Of a stretch of 64,000 bases of DNA, positions 24,371 through 36,039 are shown in pieces. The DNA is from Fallopia convolvulus (lineage: Eukaryota > Streptophyta > Magnoliopsida > Caryophyllales > Polygonaceae): NCBI GenBank assembly GCA_964016875.1, contig OZ024724.1:22738200-22802199 (forward strand). The letters run 5' to 3'. The translations under genes were made by a program, and so were the position numbers. A model generated the notes under the pieces. It worked only from the letters and a program-made list of their open reading frames with translations, searched no databases and was not told where the DNA came from. Numbering within the stretch: the first letter of the stretch is position 1; every line of letters starts with the position of its first letter.

Positions 24371-25284
24371 CGTAAAAACAAGGCAAAGATCAAGGTATAG
24401 AGGTCACACGAAATAATCACCAAGACTTGCCCGAGATGAAAATCTGACAAGTTGCAAGTAGGCAAAAACAACAAAGGCAACAAAGAGAGAATTCACCACA
24501 CACTTGCTTAGGAAAACAATGCTAGGAAGCTACTAAACCACCAAGACTCAACACCAAGTATTACGAAATTAATTAATTAATTTTTTTTTTGTTTTGGGTA
24601 GGCCTTTGCTAGGCACTACTAGAAGACGACTTTTGTAGGCCTTTGCTAGGCACTACAAGATGACTACTCTTTCCGTGTCAGGCCCCTTATTAGCTTCACG
24701 CCGCCGGACAAGGTTTTTCTAGTCTTTAATCTTTCTTTCTGTGCCTGGCCCCTTATTAGCTTTACGCCGCCGGCAAGGTTTTTCTGATTATTCAACAAAA
24801 GATTTCAAGACACTTAAACACAACACAAGATGTCTCGTCTCGGTGTCGTTCCCGTATCCTAGCACCGCAACCAACAACAAGCATGTAATGAAAACAAACA
24901 AGGCTGGTTTGGGACCTCCTTCACACATTTTTTTCTCAGCAAAATTCAGCAAAGATCAATTCATTTCAAGCACTAAAGGAAGACTTTAATCAAGCAACAA
25001 ATGCACCCTTTCAACTACCAACGTTTGATAACTCCTTTGGGTGTTCTATTGGAACGTTTTTTGAGCATGGTTTGCAGCCATGGCTGAACACACACTCGGC
25101 CAAGACAACCACAAGATAAAGACAAAGCAACGACCACAACAACACACAACAAGGACACTATGGTCGCACACAACAACACAACGCAGCCAATAAAGAGTTC
25201 GAACCTAAAACCTTGCAACAAGTGGAAATTCAAGGTCGGAACAAGGTTTAGATGGCCATACCTTCGCATGGCTCTGATACCACT
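24371..25284 (-). other. CRM leader with primer site and two local tandem duplications
   Basis: This lies between the 5' LTR and gag. The primer-binding site is at 25267-25282. Two direct duplications occur: TAGGCCTTTGCTAGGCACTA at about 24599 and 24636, and CCCCTTATTAGCTT followed by ACGCCGCCGG at about 24683 and 24750. A T-run follows an AATTAATTAATT stretch near 24570-24590. No gene is seen. Confidence 0.75.
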
Positions 25285-26210
25285 TGATGAGAGGATTGAT
25301 GGAGGGAATGATGGTGCAAAGAGATCGCCACGAGAATCCAAGGAATTCCGACAACAAACACCACGCAACTGACCCGTCTTCAACTGGATGGATCTTCCTC
25401 GTCTAAACTTGGATTTGAGTGATTCCAATTCGAGAAGTTAGATCTCTCAGTCTAGTTTAATCCCTCAAAATATAAGAGAAATATGATGAGTGGATTGAAA
25501 GTTATGTAGAATTTACTGAGATGGTGCAGAAACCTCCGAGATGGATGATGGTTCGAAAATGGAGAGAACAAGGGGATATGGATGCTTGATAACTTGGATA
25601 TGACTCACCAAGCTCTCAAACAAACTAGGATGCTCGAATTGTCGGATATGACTCACCAACAATTGAACAACGAGAATTGAACGAAACAAAACAAGAACTT
25701 TGAATTGAAAATGCAAGGAAAAGAGAAGCAAATTTCGTCCAAGTCTACCAACCAAGGGTGAGGGGGGCGACCATATAACCTAGAAAGCAACCTCACAATG
25801 TTAGCCCCTTCACTTAAGGAAATTACAAAAATTAACTCCAAAACCCGAAAACTTAATAATTGTCCTTTCCGTAGAATTGTCACTTAGAACCATTAAGTAG
25901 AATAAAACTCCAACCATCTTCATTGCACTCTTTCGGAAAGCTACACCCCATGAGCTCTTCTTGCACTTGACATAGAATGGCCTTATCTCGGGATCGCGTA
26001 ATACGACCTAGATAAGGTGGTGTAGTTCCTTGAGCTTTGGCACCATCAAAACCGAAAGGTAAGGGCGCGCCACCATCCAAGCTTGTTGGCCCGTCTAGGG
26101 TATGCCGAGGCTCCTCCAAGTGTTCCGACGTGTGCTCCTCCAAGTGTTGCTCCTCCAAGTGTTCCAAAGTGTGCTCCATAGTTGGCTCAGACATCGATGG
26201 AATCACATCA
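25285..26210 (-). repeat. 5' LTR of the CRM element
   Basis: Partner of 18650-19577. It starts TGATGAGAGG on the plus strand next to the primer site and ends GGAATCACATCA. It carries a copy of the pol C-terminal coding text, here cut off from pol, which confirms that the coding end belongs to the LTR unit and was copied with it. Confidence 0.9.
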
Positions 26211-27045
26211 CACTTGTACTTGGCTGAAGATGCCTTCGAACTCATCCCCAACCTACTTTTCAATAAGCTTGTCAAAGGTACCGCCGATGGTAGCTCATAC
26301 CCTCAAATCGTGCTCAGCTCTTCATTTCATGTTTCTTTTCTAAGTAACCTTTGCAATGTCTGTTGTGAAGGTCAACCTCTACTATTTGTCTATCACAATG
26401 GTATTATCTCCTCTTAGGCCTTCAAATTAAGGTCCAAGATTACTTCCACAACATTATCCTAAAGCTCACTTTCCTTGTATTGTAACTTGTAAGTCGGGTC
26501 TAACATAGCCTTCCTTAGAAAGCTAATGTAAATCATACTTAATTACTCCATTAGTTGTACTAGCTTTCTTTAACCAAGCGTTGATTGAGGTTTAACGCTA
26601 TCACATCTTCATTCTTCATAGTGTCTACCAGTTCCTTCTCTTGTAGAGACAATAGCAGTCCTTGTTATGCCATCCTCGAGAACAATTAATATCTACTTAA
26701 ACATACATATCTTATATTCCTCATTAGTATTTTTAACTTGAGCTCAAGAGCAATTCTTTTACTCCTTCCTCACAGTCAATTTTTACTTCTTTTACTTATT
26801 AGGACTAATATCCATCAAAATAATCAGTTGCTTTGATTTCAACAAACCACTATTTCTATTAAACAAACAAAATGTTTATGGAGATCCTCTAGTATAATGA
26901 TGACGTCTCGACGTGTCTTTCTATCCCAAATTCACTATGCCCCAAAAATCAAGTTTTTGTATAAAAGGAACTCTAAGTTGGACCTCACGTGCTCAATTGT
27001 TAGGACCTTGTGCCTTTGTTGTCAACCTAGGCTCTGATACCAATT
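26211..27045 (-). other. Leader of the decayed gypsy element with primer site
   Basis: GGCTCTGATACCAATT at 27030-27045 is the reverse complement of an initiator tRNA-Met primer site directly beside the 5' LTR. The rest is AT-rich with frequent stops. Near 26211-26300 the minus strand carries a short frame that joins the RRM-like frame on the far side of the CRM insertion. Confidence 0.75.
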
Positions 27046-29355
27046 TGTAACACCTCGTTCGGTGAACCGGGTTGCTACTTAGTTGTAGGCCAGACCTGGG
27101 TCTACCGAAACCTTGACAACAAATTCACCGGTATTGGACCTAGCAACAAAGGCACAGCGAGAAAAACCAAGAAAACATCCAACTTATTATTTTTAAAACA
27201 ACTCGATAACCAATTTGAATGCAACCAACTGCTAGCACTAAAGCCAACCTACTGGCTACCAACATTAACTCAATATTACTATTAACTACATTGTCCTTGC
27301 AACTATGGACCCAAGCCCTCAAATCCCACTAAGACACGTCACGTCGAGATCGAGCATCATTGTCCAAGAAGTGATCTCCTAGAACATTTCCCATACAAGA
27401 ATGTTTACCTAAAACGTTGAAAGTGGAACACATTAGCTAACAATCCTGGTATGGGCCAAACAAGCAAATCAAACATGTAGAACAAAACATAGATTATCAA
27501 AATAACGCACTCTGTCATTTATATACATACCAAACCAATATGCACACCAAAACACGTCGTATAATTATATAGACTAGCATATAAATTTCCAAACCAACAC
27601 TCCATTCCTTAATAACAAATAAGCATGAGATTAAACAATGTAATACTCATGCAACATATTTCATAACAACCAGCAATAATTCCTCCATAATCCAAACCAT
27701 AATCATTCTCCAATTCAGGCAACCCGAACCTGCCTTCGAAACATGGTACACGGCTAGCGCGCACGCTTAGCTCGTGCCCATTTTCTTTCCCATCACCACT
27801 CTTTCTCCGGCTAAGCCTCTACTAGAGCACTTTGTAAGACAATCAATTTTTGAAGGTGACCTCCACACGCCGCATGACTATGTCCGGGGTCTCTTCTCCA
27901 TCGACTTGTCCGTGTCCATAATCACACCCGCAGAGATCAAGTTGCACAGAGTAAAAACTATTGAAACCATTTCAATAACATTCGAGTATGAAAATATACT
28001 AGGGAATAATATTCCAAAATAGAGTTCCACACACTTAATTTACTAGCTTAACACATAACATGATTGCAAGCTAAGTAAGTCTAGAAGACTTACCTCGAAA
28101 CTGGAGTTCCAATAGCACAAGTGAAACATGAACTTGACAAATGATTTTCTAAACAACAATATAAGACTTTATGAATGGAAAGACAACTTAGGCTTAGAAG
28201 ATACAATAAAGGTTTAGACTCGGAATCACTCCATCCCTCAAAGTAACCAAACCCGACAACACGAAAGCCCACACCTCTTATCCATGGACCAATCCACCAA
28301 CCATGTTATTTTGCCTCCAAAAACCGCCCCATGACAACCCACCCATGCCACCACCAACAACCCACATGCTTACCCACACAACATCAATTTTCAACACCCT
28401 TCTCACCCAAAATCCACCAAAACACCATCTAAGATTTTCCAAGCAACCCGCCATAAATCAACCACTAAATCAAGTCTCCTTTACCCAAAACCTCACACAA
28501 CTCAACAAGCAAAACAAGGAAAGAAAAACTCACCAAAAGTGAGGAGAAGGACGAGCGTTGTCTTCCGGTGGAAGGGGCGACCATCAACAAGCGAGAAGGT
28601 GGTGACAAAGTGGTTTAATGGTGGAAAGAACAAAGAAATGAGAGGAATGGAGAGAGGCACGAAAATGGGAGGAAACCAAGGCTTTGTCAAGGCACCTTTA
28701 AGCCTTTATATAGAAGAAATGGAAGAAGACAAATTCGGTTTGGCTTCTGTAAGAGATAAAGATCATGCACACAAATCTAGAAGATATGGTACGAATATTG
28801 AGGAAGAGGGATAAGCATGCACATAAATCTAGAAGATAAGATAACATGACACGAATATTGAGGAAGAAAGATAAGCATGACACAAAGATTGAGAAGATAG
28901 CGCACATGGTACGAATATCTAAGAAAACGGATAAGATCAAAACTTTTACAAGTCTATCTTCATTCTATTAAAAGACAAGATTACTTAACGACTAAGAAAC
29001 GAACTAATGGATAACTTTGACACTAAATTTGTTTTGAATATATAAAATCTTGGTAAAAACGAGGTTATCCGAGATTACTTAATAACTAAGCAATCTCGGC
29101 ACGAATTTTAAGAAACATTGAAATATCATAATATTTCCAAATTACATAAACCTATAACAAATCCTAAAGTTTCACAATCTCTTCCCCTTAAATGGATCTA
29201 ATTGCAAAACGACTAGCGATTCGCAAGAGAACAAATCACATTCTATACTAGCATAACCACTAACAAACAATCAACCAAGTCAACACAAATAAGCAGATCA
29301 AACAGAGCACATATTAGTTTAGGCTTTGTAAGAGTTAAAAGGGAGGTTTATTACA
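27046..29355 (-). repeat. 5' LTR of the decayed gypsy element
   Basis: Partner of 12311-14542. It is 78 bp longer, mainly through an extra block near 27182-27265. The minus-strand TATA motif is near 28,710. It is followed on the right by the target copy TTATC (29356-29360) and then LINE sequence. Confidence 0.9.
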
Positions 29356-29360
29356 TTATC

Positions 29361-30565
29361 TGCTTGTTATGGCCTCCTCTCAATACATGTTTACTCCTAA
29401 TCCATGTATGAGCTTTTTCTTTTCTTTAGTATTCTTGCGATAACCTTTGTGCTTGCTACTGGTTCATTCTTTGTAGTGAATTGGCAGCTAGTGCTCCCAT
29501 TTACATTGTTGGATAATCTCTGTGTTATGGTTGAGGTGTTGTTGCCTTCATTGCACTTGAATTGTGTGAATCTTTTTAGTAGTAAGCCTTTCTCCCAGAT
29601 AGTTGGTGGGTGGCTTTGGCTCCTATATCTTCTTGATACAGTTGTAGTCTGGCATCTCCCTCTTTTTAGCGCATTTCAAAATTCTGTGAAGATACTTGGA
29701 TGCTTCATCTTTTTGATGAACACCTTCTGAGAATTGCCAAACTTTTACATTCTTATGTCTTAAACCTTCATGATGCACAATTTCTCATTTTACTATTCAC
29801 AATGAGTTTACTCATCTATCTGCTTATTTTTTCACATGTATACTTACTCCTTTTGGTTTTTTCATCTTATAATCTTCAATTTTGTAATTGTGATTTTTTT
29901 CATTCTGATTTCTGTTTTGTCTCTTTGTTATGCTTTATTTTTTATATTAAGAAATCTTTGAATATGGAACTGTATCATGAAACCACCCAACTTGAATGTT
30001 ATAGGTTTTGGCTCCTTTATAGCTTTTATAAAGTTGTTGTCTGGCCTTAATTTCTTCTCTGGGAGAATTTCCAATTACATGATGAAAAATTAAGTGCTAG
30101 TTTTTGTTATTTATCATGTCATAATCTTTTATTTAGCCTTAGTTGTTTAAAATCTTCTATAGTTTGCCAATGCTTAATTTCTCATTCTTTTCCCTTTGAC
30201 TTTTCTGTTATTTCTCCTATTCCTCTTAGGTTTTTGGGGCTGATCTCTCTTGGCTTGGAAAGTATTAATGACAGCAGCTCTATCAAGTAAATCGTTTCTT
30301 CTCATTTAATTCATCCTAAAGGCGTGTCAATTGTAAATTGCTTGAGTAATCTAAATTGTATCTTAGGTGGTAATTTGGTTTATGAGTTATACTTCCTCTT
30401 GTGTTGTTGGTGTATAAATCTTTTCTTTCAATTTTTTGATAATAGTTGGATTTATTTTTTCACCTTTACTTTGTCTATCCTTTTGTTACTTCTGCACTCC
30501 TCTTTTAAAATAATTCTTTGTTTAAATTTTAGAACCTTTTTTGTTTATTACTTACAAGGTTTTTT
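29361..30565 (+). other. LINE segment upstream of the endonuclease
   Basis: AT-rich and T-rich on the plus strand, with frames of up to 116 codons made mostly of hydrophobic residues. No ORF1 domain is recognisable. Two stretches (about 29612 and 30005) share a TTTGGCTCCT(A/T)TAT word followed by a GTCTGGC word and may be an old internal duplication. It supplies the templates for the scrambled patch at 30845-30996. Confidence 0.5.
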
Positions 30566-31310
30566 ATGAATATAGGTTATTGGAATATTAGAGGTATTCG
30601 AAGAACCAATTTCTGGGAAGAAGTTGGGTTTATTAGAAAATTGAATAAATTAAACTTTTTATGCCTAGCAGAAACTAAAATCGAAGATGACCCCAACCTA
30701 GCTATTATTCGTAAATCAGGTTTCCAATCTGTTATTTCTTGTCCTTCTGTGGGATCTAAAGGGGGCCTTTGGCTCGTAATTTGTGAAAATACGGAGACTC
30801 GAAAATGTTTTCTATATCGTCAATCGTCTAATGTATTCACACTTGTTTCATGATACAGTTCCATATTCAAAAATTTGATTTAATCGAGACTTGAAAATGT
30901 TTTCTGTGGGATCTAAAGGGGGCCTTTGGCTCCTAATTTGTGAAAATACGGTGTCCCTCTAAAGGGGGCCTTTGTCTCTTTGTTATGCTTTATTTTCCTA
31001 TCCTAATCAAGATTTTCTATTAGTTTTTGTTTATGCTCCTGCAAGAGAAGCGCAGACAATTCCTTTTTGGAATTCTCTTGCTTTGCAAATTTCTCAGATC
31101 CAATTACCTTTCTTTCTAATAGGAGACTTAAATGAAGTTTCTTCCTTTAATGACAAATTAGGGGATGTCCCTCCGTTACCTAGTAGATTTAATCGTCTTT
31201 TAAATTTTTTTAATCAGTTTGGCCTTGTGTATTCTAAAACTTGTGGCTTTCCTTTTACTTGGCGTAAATGCTTAGTGGCTCAGGATAATGTTTTTGAAAA
31301 TTTTGAATGA
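30566..31310 (+). pseudogene. LINE ORF2 endonuclease domain, broken
   Basis: The frame opens with MNIGYWNIRGIRRTNFWEEV, the usual start of a plant L1 ORF2 endonuclease (WN[IVC]RG). LCLAETKIEDD, the catalytic-glutamate motif of the exonuclease-endonuclease-phosphatase fold, follows. After an interruption at about 30,845-30,996 it resumes with LLVFVYAPAREA and FFLIGDLNEV (the GDFN-type motif) and FTWRKCL. The enzyme would nick target DNA to prime reverse transcription. Stops and the inserted patch inactivate it. Confidence 0.88.
30845..30996. other. Scrambled patch of templated filler DNA in the LINE
   Basis: The patch is made of short copies of nearby LINE sequence. 30845-30871 is an exact inverted copy of 29957-29983 (27 bases). 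Then about 20 bases repeat the text near 30796-30815, about 50 bases repeat 30746-30795 with one change, about 17 bases repeat again from near 30757, and 26 bases repeat 29916-29941. It interrupts the endonuclease frame. Confidence 0.8.
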
Positions 31311-31439
31311 GTTCTTATACATGAAACTCTAACTCAGCTGTTTCCATCCATTGTAATTCAGCGTCATCCTTTTACAACCTCGGATCATTGCCTAATATCT
31401 TTTTCGTTAGGAAAATGTAAATCCTTTCGTAAAATTCCT

Positions 31440-33935
31440 TTGAGGTTTGAAAACGCTTGGATGTCAGTCCCGTCCTTTCATCCTTTAGTTTCTAAAGTCT
31501 GGAACTACCATATGTCTGGATCTTTTATGTTCCGTCTTTCTATGAAATTAAATCTTTTGAAAAAATACTCAAAAGTTTGGGCTAAACATCATATTAATAA
31601 TAATTTTGAACTACTTCAAATTTCAGAACAACAGTTATTGTCACTTCAATCGGATTTGTTAGTTGATCCCTTTAATACTAATACTCTTTATAAACTCCAG
31701 GGTCATTCAAATAAATACAATGCCCTTTTGGACTTTAAAAATAACTTTTGGAAACAACGAGCCAAAATATCTCACTTGCAAAATATAGATCGAAATACAA
31801 AATATTTCCAATCTGTCTCTAAAATTCGATTTTATAAACAAAGAATTCTTTCCTTCCAGACTAATGAAGGGGTTGTTCTTTTTTAGCATGACTCAATCTC
31901 AAAAAAAATAACTGAGGAGCTTGCTCATCGGTTTAACCTTAATGCTTCATGTTCTGTTAATAATTCTTACTTAGATATTATTCCTAACCTGGTTTCATAT
32001 TCAGATAATTTAATGTTGTGTGAATCGCCTTCAATAGCAGAAATTAAAATTGTTGTGTTTGTTCTTACTCCTAATAAATCTCCAGGATCAGATGGTTTCC
32101 CTGCTAACTTCTTCCAACATTACTGGCATATTGTTGGAAACTCGGTTGTTTTAGCAGTTCAAGCCTTTTTCCACTCAGGACATATGCTTCGATCTATTAA
32201 TAAATCTTTTGTAGCACTTATTTCTAAAGTTGATTCTCCCTTAACAATAAATCACTTTAGACCTATTAGTTTGTGTGGTACTATTTATAAGGTTACTACA
32301 AAAAATCTAGCTAATCGAATGTCCACTATTTTACCAAATATAATACATCCTCTCCAAGGAGTGTTTGTTCAAGGTAGACTTATTGAGGATAATATTCTAA
32401 TTGCTCATGAAATTTTTCATTCTTTTCATAGAAAGAAAAAGGGAAAAAAGGGTTGGATGGCGTTAAAAATTGACATGGAAAAGGCTTATGATAAACTTGA
32501 TTGGAAATTTCATTAAATTAATTCTACTTAAGTTTGGTTTCCATGCCAATTGGGTTAATCTTGTTATGGCTTGTATTACCAACTCTTCTTCCTCGGTCCT
32601 GGTTAATAATGAGCTTGGATCTGAATTCTCCCCTCAATGTAGTATCCGCTAGGGTTCCTTTCATTTTTATTATCTCTATGGAGTATCTTGCTAGATCCCT
32701 TCATTTACAATCTACTCTGGATTCCAAATTTGTTGGGATCCAATTAGTTAAAAATAGTGTTTGTTTGCCTTTCCTCAGTTTTGCAAAAGACACTATCATT
32801 TTTGCAAGTGCATCTCATTCTAATATTAATTATATTAAGGGGTTCTTAGATTCTTTTTCAAGGGTTTCTAGTCTGTCAATTAATTAACTCTTGCTAGTGT
32901 TCTTAATATTCAAATTACTACTTCTATGGAGAAATATCTCGGTATTCCTATTCTTAAGGGTAGGGTTCAAAATGCAGTTTTTACACTCTATAACAAAATT
33001 GAAAAAACAACTTTCTCATTAGAAAGCAAACTCTATTTCTCTGGCGAGGAGGGCTGTGTTGATTCAGTCAAATCTGTTAGGGCAGGTTAATTATCTAATG
33101 CAAAGTTTTTTGCTTCCAAAAGGTGTTCTTCGTGAAATTGATAAAGTTAATAAATCTTTTTTTTGGAATAAATTTACCCATAATCATCATCCTCTTATTA
33201 GTTGGGATAAGGTGTGCTCTCCTAAAGAGTCTAGGCGAATAGGCCTTCGGTCTGCGGAGACTGCTAATATTTCCTTACAAATGAAGCTTTTGTGGAAAAT
33301 TTTAACTGCCCCGGATAATTATTGGGTGCGTATTATTACTGAAAAATATTTGGGTTCCTCTTCGATCTTTGAAATTCAGAAGAATAAAATTGCTCTTGGC
33401 AATTTGGTAGATTACTAAATCTTAGAGAAAAAATTTCAAAAGGATTATTATGGACTATTGTTAATGGACATTCCATCAATTTTTGGAAAGATCCTGGGAT
33501 TAAAAATTAGGAATTGATTTCTTTTTTTGACAATGATAACACTAATTTAAAGGTCTCAGCTTTTATAACTCCTGATCAGTCTTGGAATTTGGACTGTTTC
33601 CGCTTGTTGCTTCCTGAATCAATTGTGAATTTCATTAAATCACTCAGAATTCCAATTTCTGACACTGAGGATCGTTTGGTATGGCTTCCTTCTAATCATG
33701 GAGCTTTCTCAGTTTCTTCTGCTGCGTGTATGTTTCTTTGCCTAGGCCTGAACTTCATTATGAGTTTGCTTGGATTTGGAAGACTACTCTCCCTCCTAAA
33801 ATTAAAAATTTCATGTGGAAGGCATGTGCCGATTGTCTTCCAACTACAGATAGATTAAATCACTTTTATAATTGTGTTTTTAGTACATGCTCGTATGCTC
33901 TAAAGAAGATGAAAACCTTAATCATTTGTTCTTAA
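31440..33935 (+). pseudogene. LINE ORF2 reverse transcriptase and zf-RVT, broken
   Basis: Plus-strand blocks follow in L1 order. A linker is at 31440-31886. Reverse transcriptase starts at 32013 with PNKSPGSDGFPANFFQHYW, then FRPISLCGTIYKVTTKNLA, LQGVFVQGRLIEDNILIAHE and MALKIDMEKAYDKLDW. The catalytic FADD box is altered to SFAKDTIIFAS near 32780. Downstream GVLREIDKVNKSFFW and KVCSPKESRRIGLR fit the post-RT region. The block near 33770-33840 (TLPPKIKNFMWKACADCLPT) is the zf-RVT zinc-binding region. Stops and shifts near 32516, 32640, 32887 and 33418, plus the lost aspartate in the catalytic box, make it inactive. Confidence 0.92.
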
Positions 33936-34257
33936 ACTGTCCTTTTTCGCAAAATATGATTTCAAAACTAGAGTCTAAAATGAATTTTAAATTTCAAATC
34001 TTTTCTTCGGGTTCTTTTATTGATAACATGTCTCTACTATAAATTCAAATAAAAACAATAATGTTCTTTGTTTCCTATGGTGCTTTTTATGGGGACATAG
34101 AAATGGAAAGATCTTCAATCCTTCTAGGCTTATTACATCTCTGCTCCCTTGTGATTTTGCTTTTTCTCAGCATTTACATTGGGTTTCGGCTCAACTGATT
34201 TTAACTCCTATGCATGTGTCTCGTCCTAAAAGGAAAAATTCTCGCTCCTAGATTAGG

Positions 34258-34700
34258 CCTCCTCCGCAATGGTCAAAGTTGAATTTTGATGCTTCAAAGC
34301 GAACCAATTCTTCTACTTTTTCGAGTTTTCTTATTCGAGACCACTAAAGTAAGATTCTAAGTTTTGATCGTAAGGAACAGCTTCCCATTTCGGTTCTCCA
34401 AGCTGAAGCGCTTGCCTTGCTAGATGGTGTTTGTAGTGCAGTTTCGTTAAAAATAGTGTGCCTTATTATTGAAGGGGATAATTTAATTCTTATTAATTCT
34501 TTAAAGCAATCTTGGAAAGTTCCTTGGGAAATTTAGGCAATTGTAAATGATATCCGTCATTTTATTGCATTGGTTCCTTGTGTGGTGGTTTATCATTGTT
34601 TTAGGGAGTGCAATTCGGCAGCGGATTTTCTCGCCAGAAGGCTTTTTAGTTGTCCTCAGCTTAGTTTTGCTATTTCAATTCTTTTTTCCAAGGATCGTTG
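34258..34700 (+). pseudogene. LINE RNase H domain remnant
   Basis: Across a few stops, the plus strand reads KLNFDAS, LQAEALALLDG, a IEGDNL word and CFRECNSAADFLARR. These are the four acidic/histidine blocks of the plant RNase H family found at the C-terminus of many plant L1 ORF2 proteins. It would remove template RNA during cDNA synthesis. In-frame stops near 34344 and 34533 show decay. Confidence 0.8.
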
Positions 34701-34868
34701 TTAGATCCTATTGATATCTCGTTTCATAATTCTTGGTTTAGTGATCATCCTCTGTTATTTTATTTTCTTAAGATCATCCACCGTGATGATTTAGATTAGC
34801 CTTGTACTTTACAAGTAACCTAGTGTTGTCCTTGTAATGAACTTGTAGCTCATTTTATCAAAAAAAAA
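34701..34868 (+). other. LINE 3' end and A-run
   Basis: After the RNase H remnant come about 150 bp of AT-rich 3' UTR and then an A-run ending at 34868, abutting the second target duplication copy at 34869-34881. Confidence 0.8.
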
Positions 34869-34881
34869 ACACCGGCATAAA

Positions 34882-36039
34882 CAACGAAATTAATTTTCCC
34901 ACAATGATAAAAAAAAAAGCATGAATGCATGAACTACACTCATAAACATGAATTGGCATGTTCCATATCTCAGCCAAACATATGTAGACAAGTAACCTTT
35001 GTACGTGATATTTGCCTCAGTGTTCATTGACTTTTTGAGTGTTGGAATCTGACAAAGGCTATGGGCCGCCACGCTCCCTTGAACTGAAAAAGGAATTAAT
35101 AGTTCATAATGGGATTCGAATACAAGTTTCTAGCTGGGTCTTTACAATTTTGGATATTGATAGAATATGTAAAGAGTTCAAGCGGTTAAGACATTTGCAC
35201 AAACAGATGGCGTGTGATGTGATGGTTTTCCACACACTCGCAAGAATACGAGATCTGTTGTAGTAGTAGATCAGGATCGAATCACGGGGATTATTTCTGT
35301 TTTAGCTAATTCTAGAAACAAGTTCCTAAGCCAAATATAATAATTTTTGGTATAATTCTAACTACGAAAAACAAATAAAACAAGTGAATAATAAGAATGA
35401 AAAGTATATGAGAAAGCAAAGTTCCAAGGCAAGGAATCACTACAACTTTGATCCAAGAAGTTCAAATCTCACTTCTATCTAAACTGAGTTGGATATTTTG
35501 TTATGAAGGTTATTGTCTAATGTCATAAATTAACTTTTCTCAAAGTTTAACTTAATGTACTTCTATCAAATTAAGAACCCACTCTCACGACGAAACAAAA
35601 TCGATAGAAACCCTTTGAGCACTTAGAAATCTAGATGGTAAACCAAACTTGCCCCACTCTCGTGATGCATCGAACTTGACTCAAACATCTAGAAGTTCTA
35701 TGACAATTAACCACATGAGAAACTACTTCTCAAGTTCAATTCTAGTTTTTCCAAATAGATAGAACCACCTCTCGATGCGCTCTCTCTATTTTGTATACTT
35801 ATTTAGACTACCACCTCTCGATGTACACCTTAAACAAGATTCTAACAAGTTTAAACCTATTAGATTAAGCTTCATACATGTGATCGGTTCTAATACTCCA
35901 TGTACACACTCGTTCTTACGTATCTAATGCTTGATTTTATTATACTTTATTATATGATCTATAAGCTTCATATATTGTATTGCTTGATTATATTTGTTCA
36001 ATATTTGTTCAATATTTGTTTAGCTCGACATAACTATAT
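34882..36039. other. Unassigned DNA right of the LINE
   Basis: The first part continues the left flank of the LINE insertion site. From about 35,240 the text (GATCTGTTGTAGTAGTAGAT, then GATCGAATCACGGGGATT) resembles LTR-retrotransposon flanks I have seen in plants, but I cannot place an LTR edge. Two words with ACCACCTCTCGATG occur near 35764 and 35811. No gene is seen. Confidence 0.4.

Larger units (their letters stand above)
18650..26210 (-). mobile_element. CRM-clade Ty3/gypsy retrotransposon, minus strand
   Basis: LTRs at 18650-19577 (928 bp) and 25285-26210 (926 bp) begin TGATG and end CATCA. Flanks are CACTC (18645-18649) and CACTT (26211-26215), a 5-bp duplication with one change. The primer site for initiator tRNA-Met (TGGTATCAGAGCCA on the minus strand, 25267-25282) lies 2 bp inside the right LTR, so the right LTR is 5'. 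Gag, protease, reverse transcriptase, RNase H and integrase follow in gypsy order. Reverse transcriptase and integrase text is very close to the CRM lineage, and the pol end lies inside the 3' LTR, as reported for some CRM elements. CRM elements often target centromeres, which hints at but does not prove a pericentromeric location. Confidence 0.92.
12311..29355 (-). mobile_element. Decayed Ty3/gypsy retrotransposon, minus strand
   Basis: Two long repeats, 12311-14542 (2232 bp) and 27046-29355 (2310 bp), share TGTAACACC[CT]CGTTCGGTGA starts and TATTACA ends. They are flanked by TTATC at 12306-12310 and 29356-29360. A primer site complementary to initiator tRNA-Met adjoins the right LTR, so transcription runs right to left and the right LTR is the 5' one. 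A TATA motif (CTATATAAAGG on the minus strand) lies in both LTRs near 13,895 and 28,710. The internal region is interrupted by a CRM element at 18650-26210. Coding remnants are riddled with stops. Confidence 0.9.
8111..34881 (+). mobile_element. L1-type LINE insertion, split by nested elements
   Basis: The sequence ACACCGGCATAAA (14 bp if one more A is counted) occurs at 8111-8123 and again at 34869-34881, directly after an A-run that ends the LINE at about 34868. That is a LINE-style target duplication of variable length. Removing the solo LTR (8865-11837) and the gypsy element (12311-29355), each with its own 5-bp duplication, leaves a LINE of about 6.7 kb, the usual size for plant L1s. An open frame at the first junction also continues across the removed LTR. 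Endonuclease, reverse transcriptase, zf-RVT and RNase H remnants follow in order on the plus strand from 30,566. All are broken by stops. Confidence 0.85.

Noticed and set aside
29404..30050. Hydrophobic frames as possible transmembrane proteins or LINE ORF1
   Set aside because: T-rich composition explains both hydrophobicity and openness; no ORF1 domain seen.
35039..35263. 74-codon frame right of the LINE
   Set aside because: No motif, no homology that I recognise, and no splice or promoter support.
35270..36039. A possible 5' LTR of the copia element
   Set aside because: No match to the 3' LTR at 41207-41359 and no primer site found; not supported.
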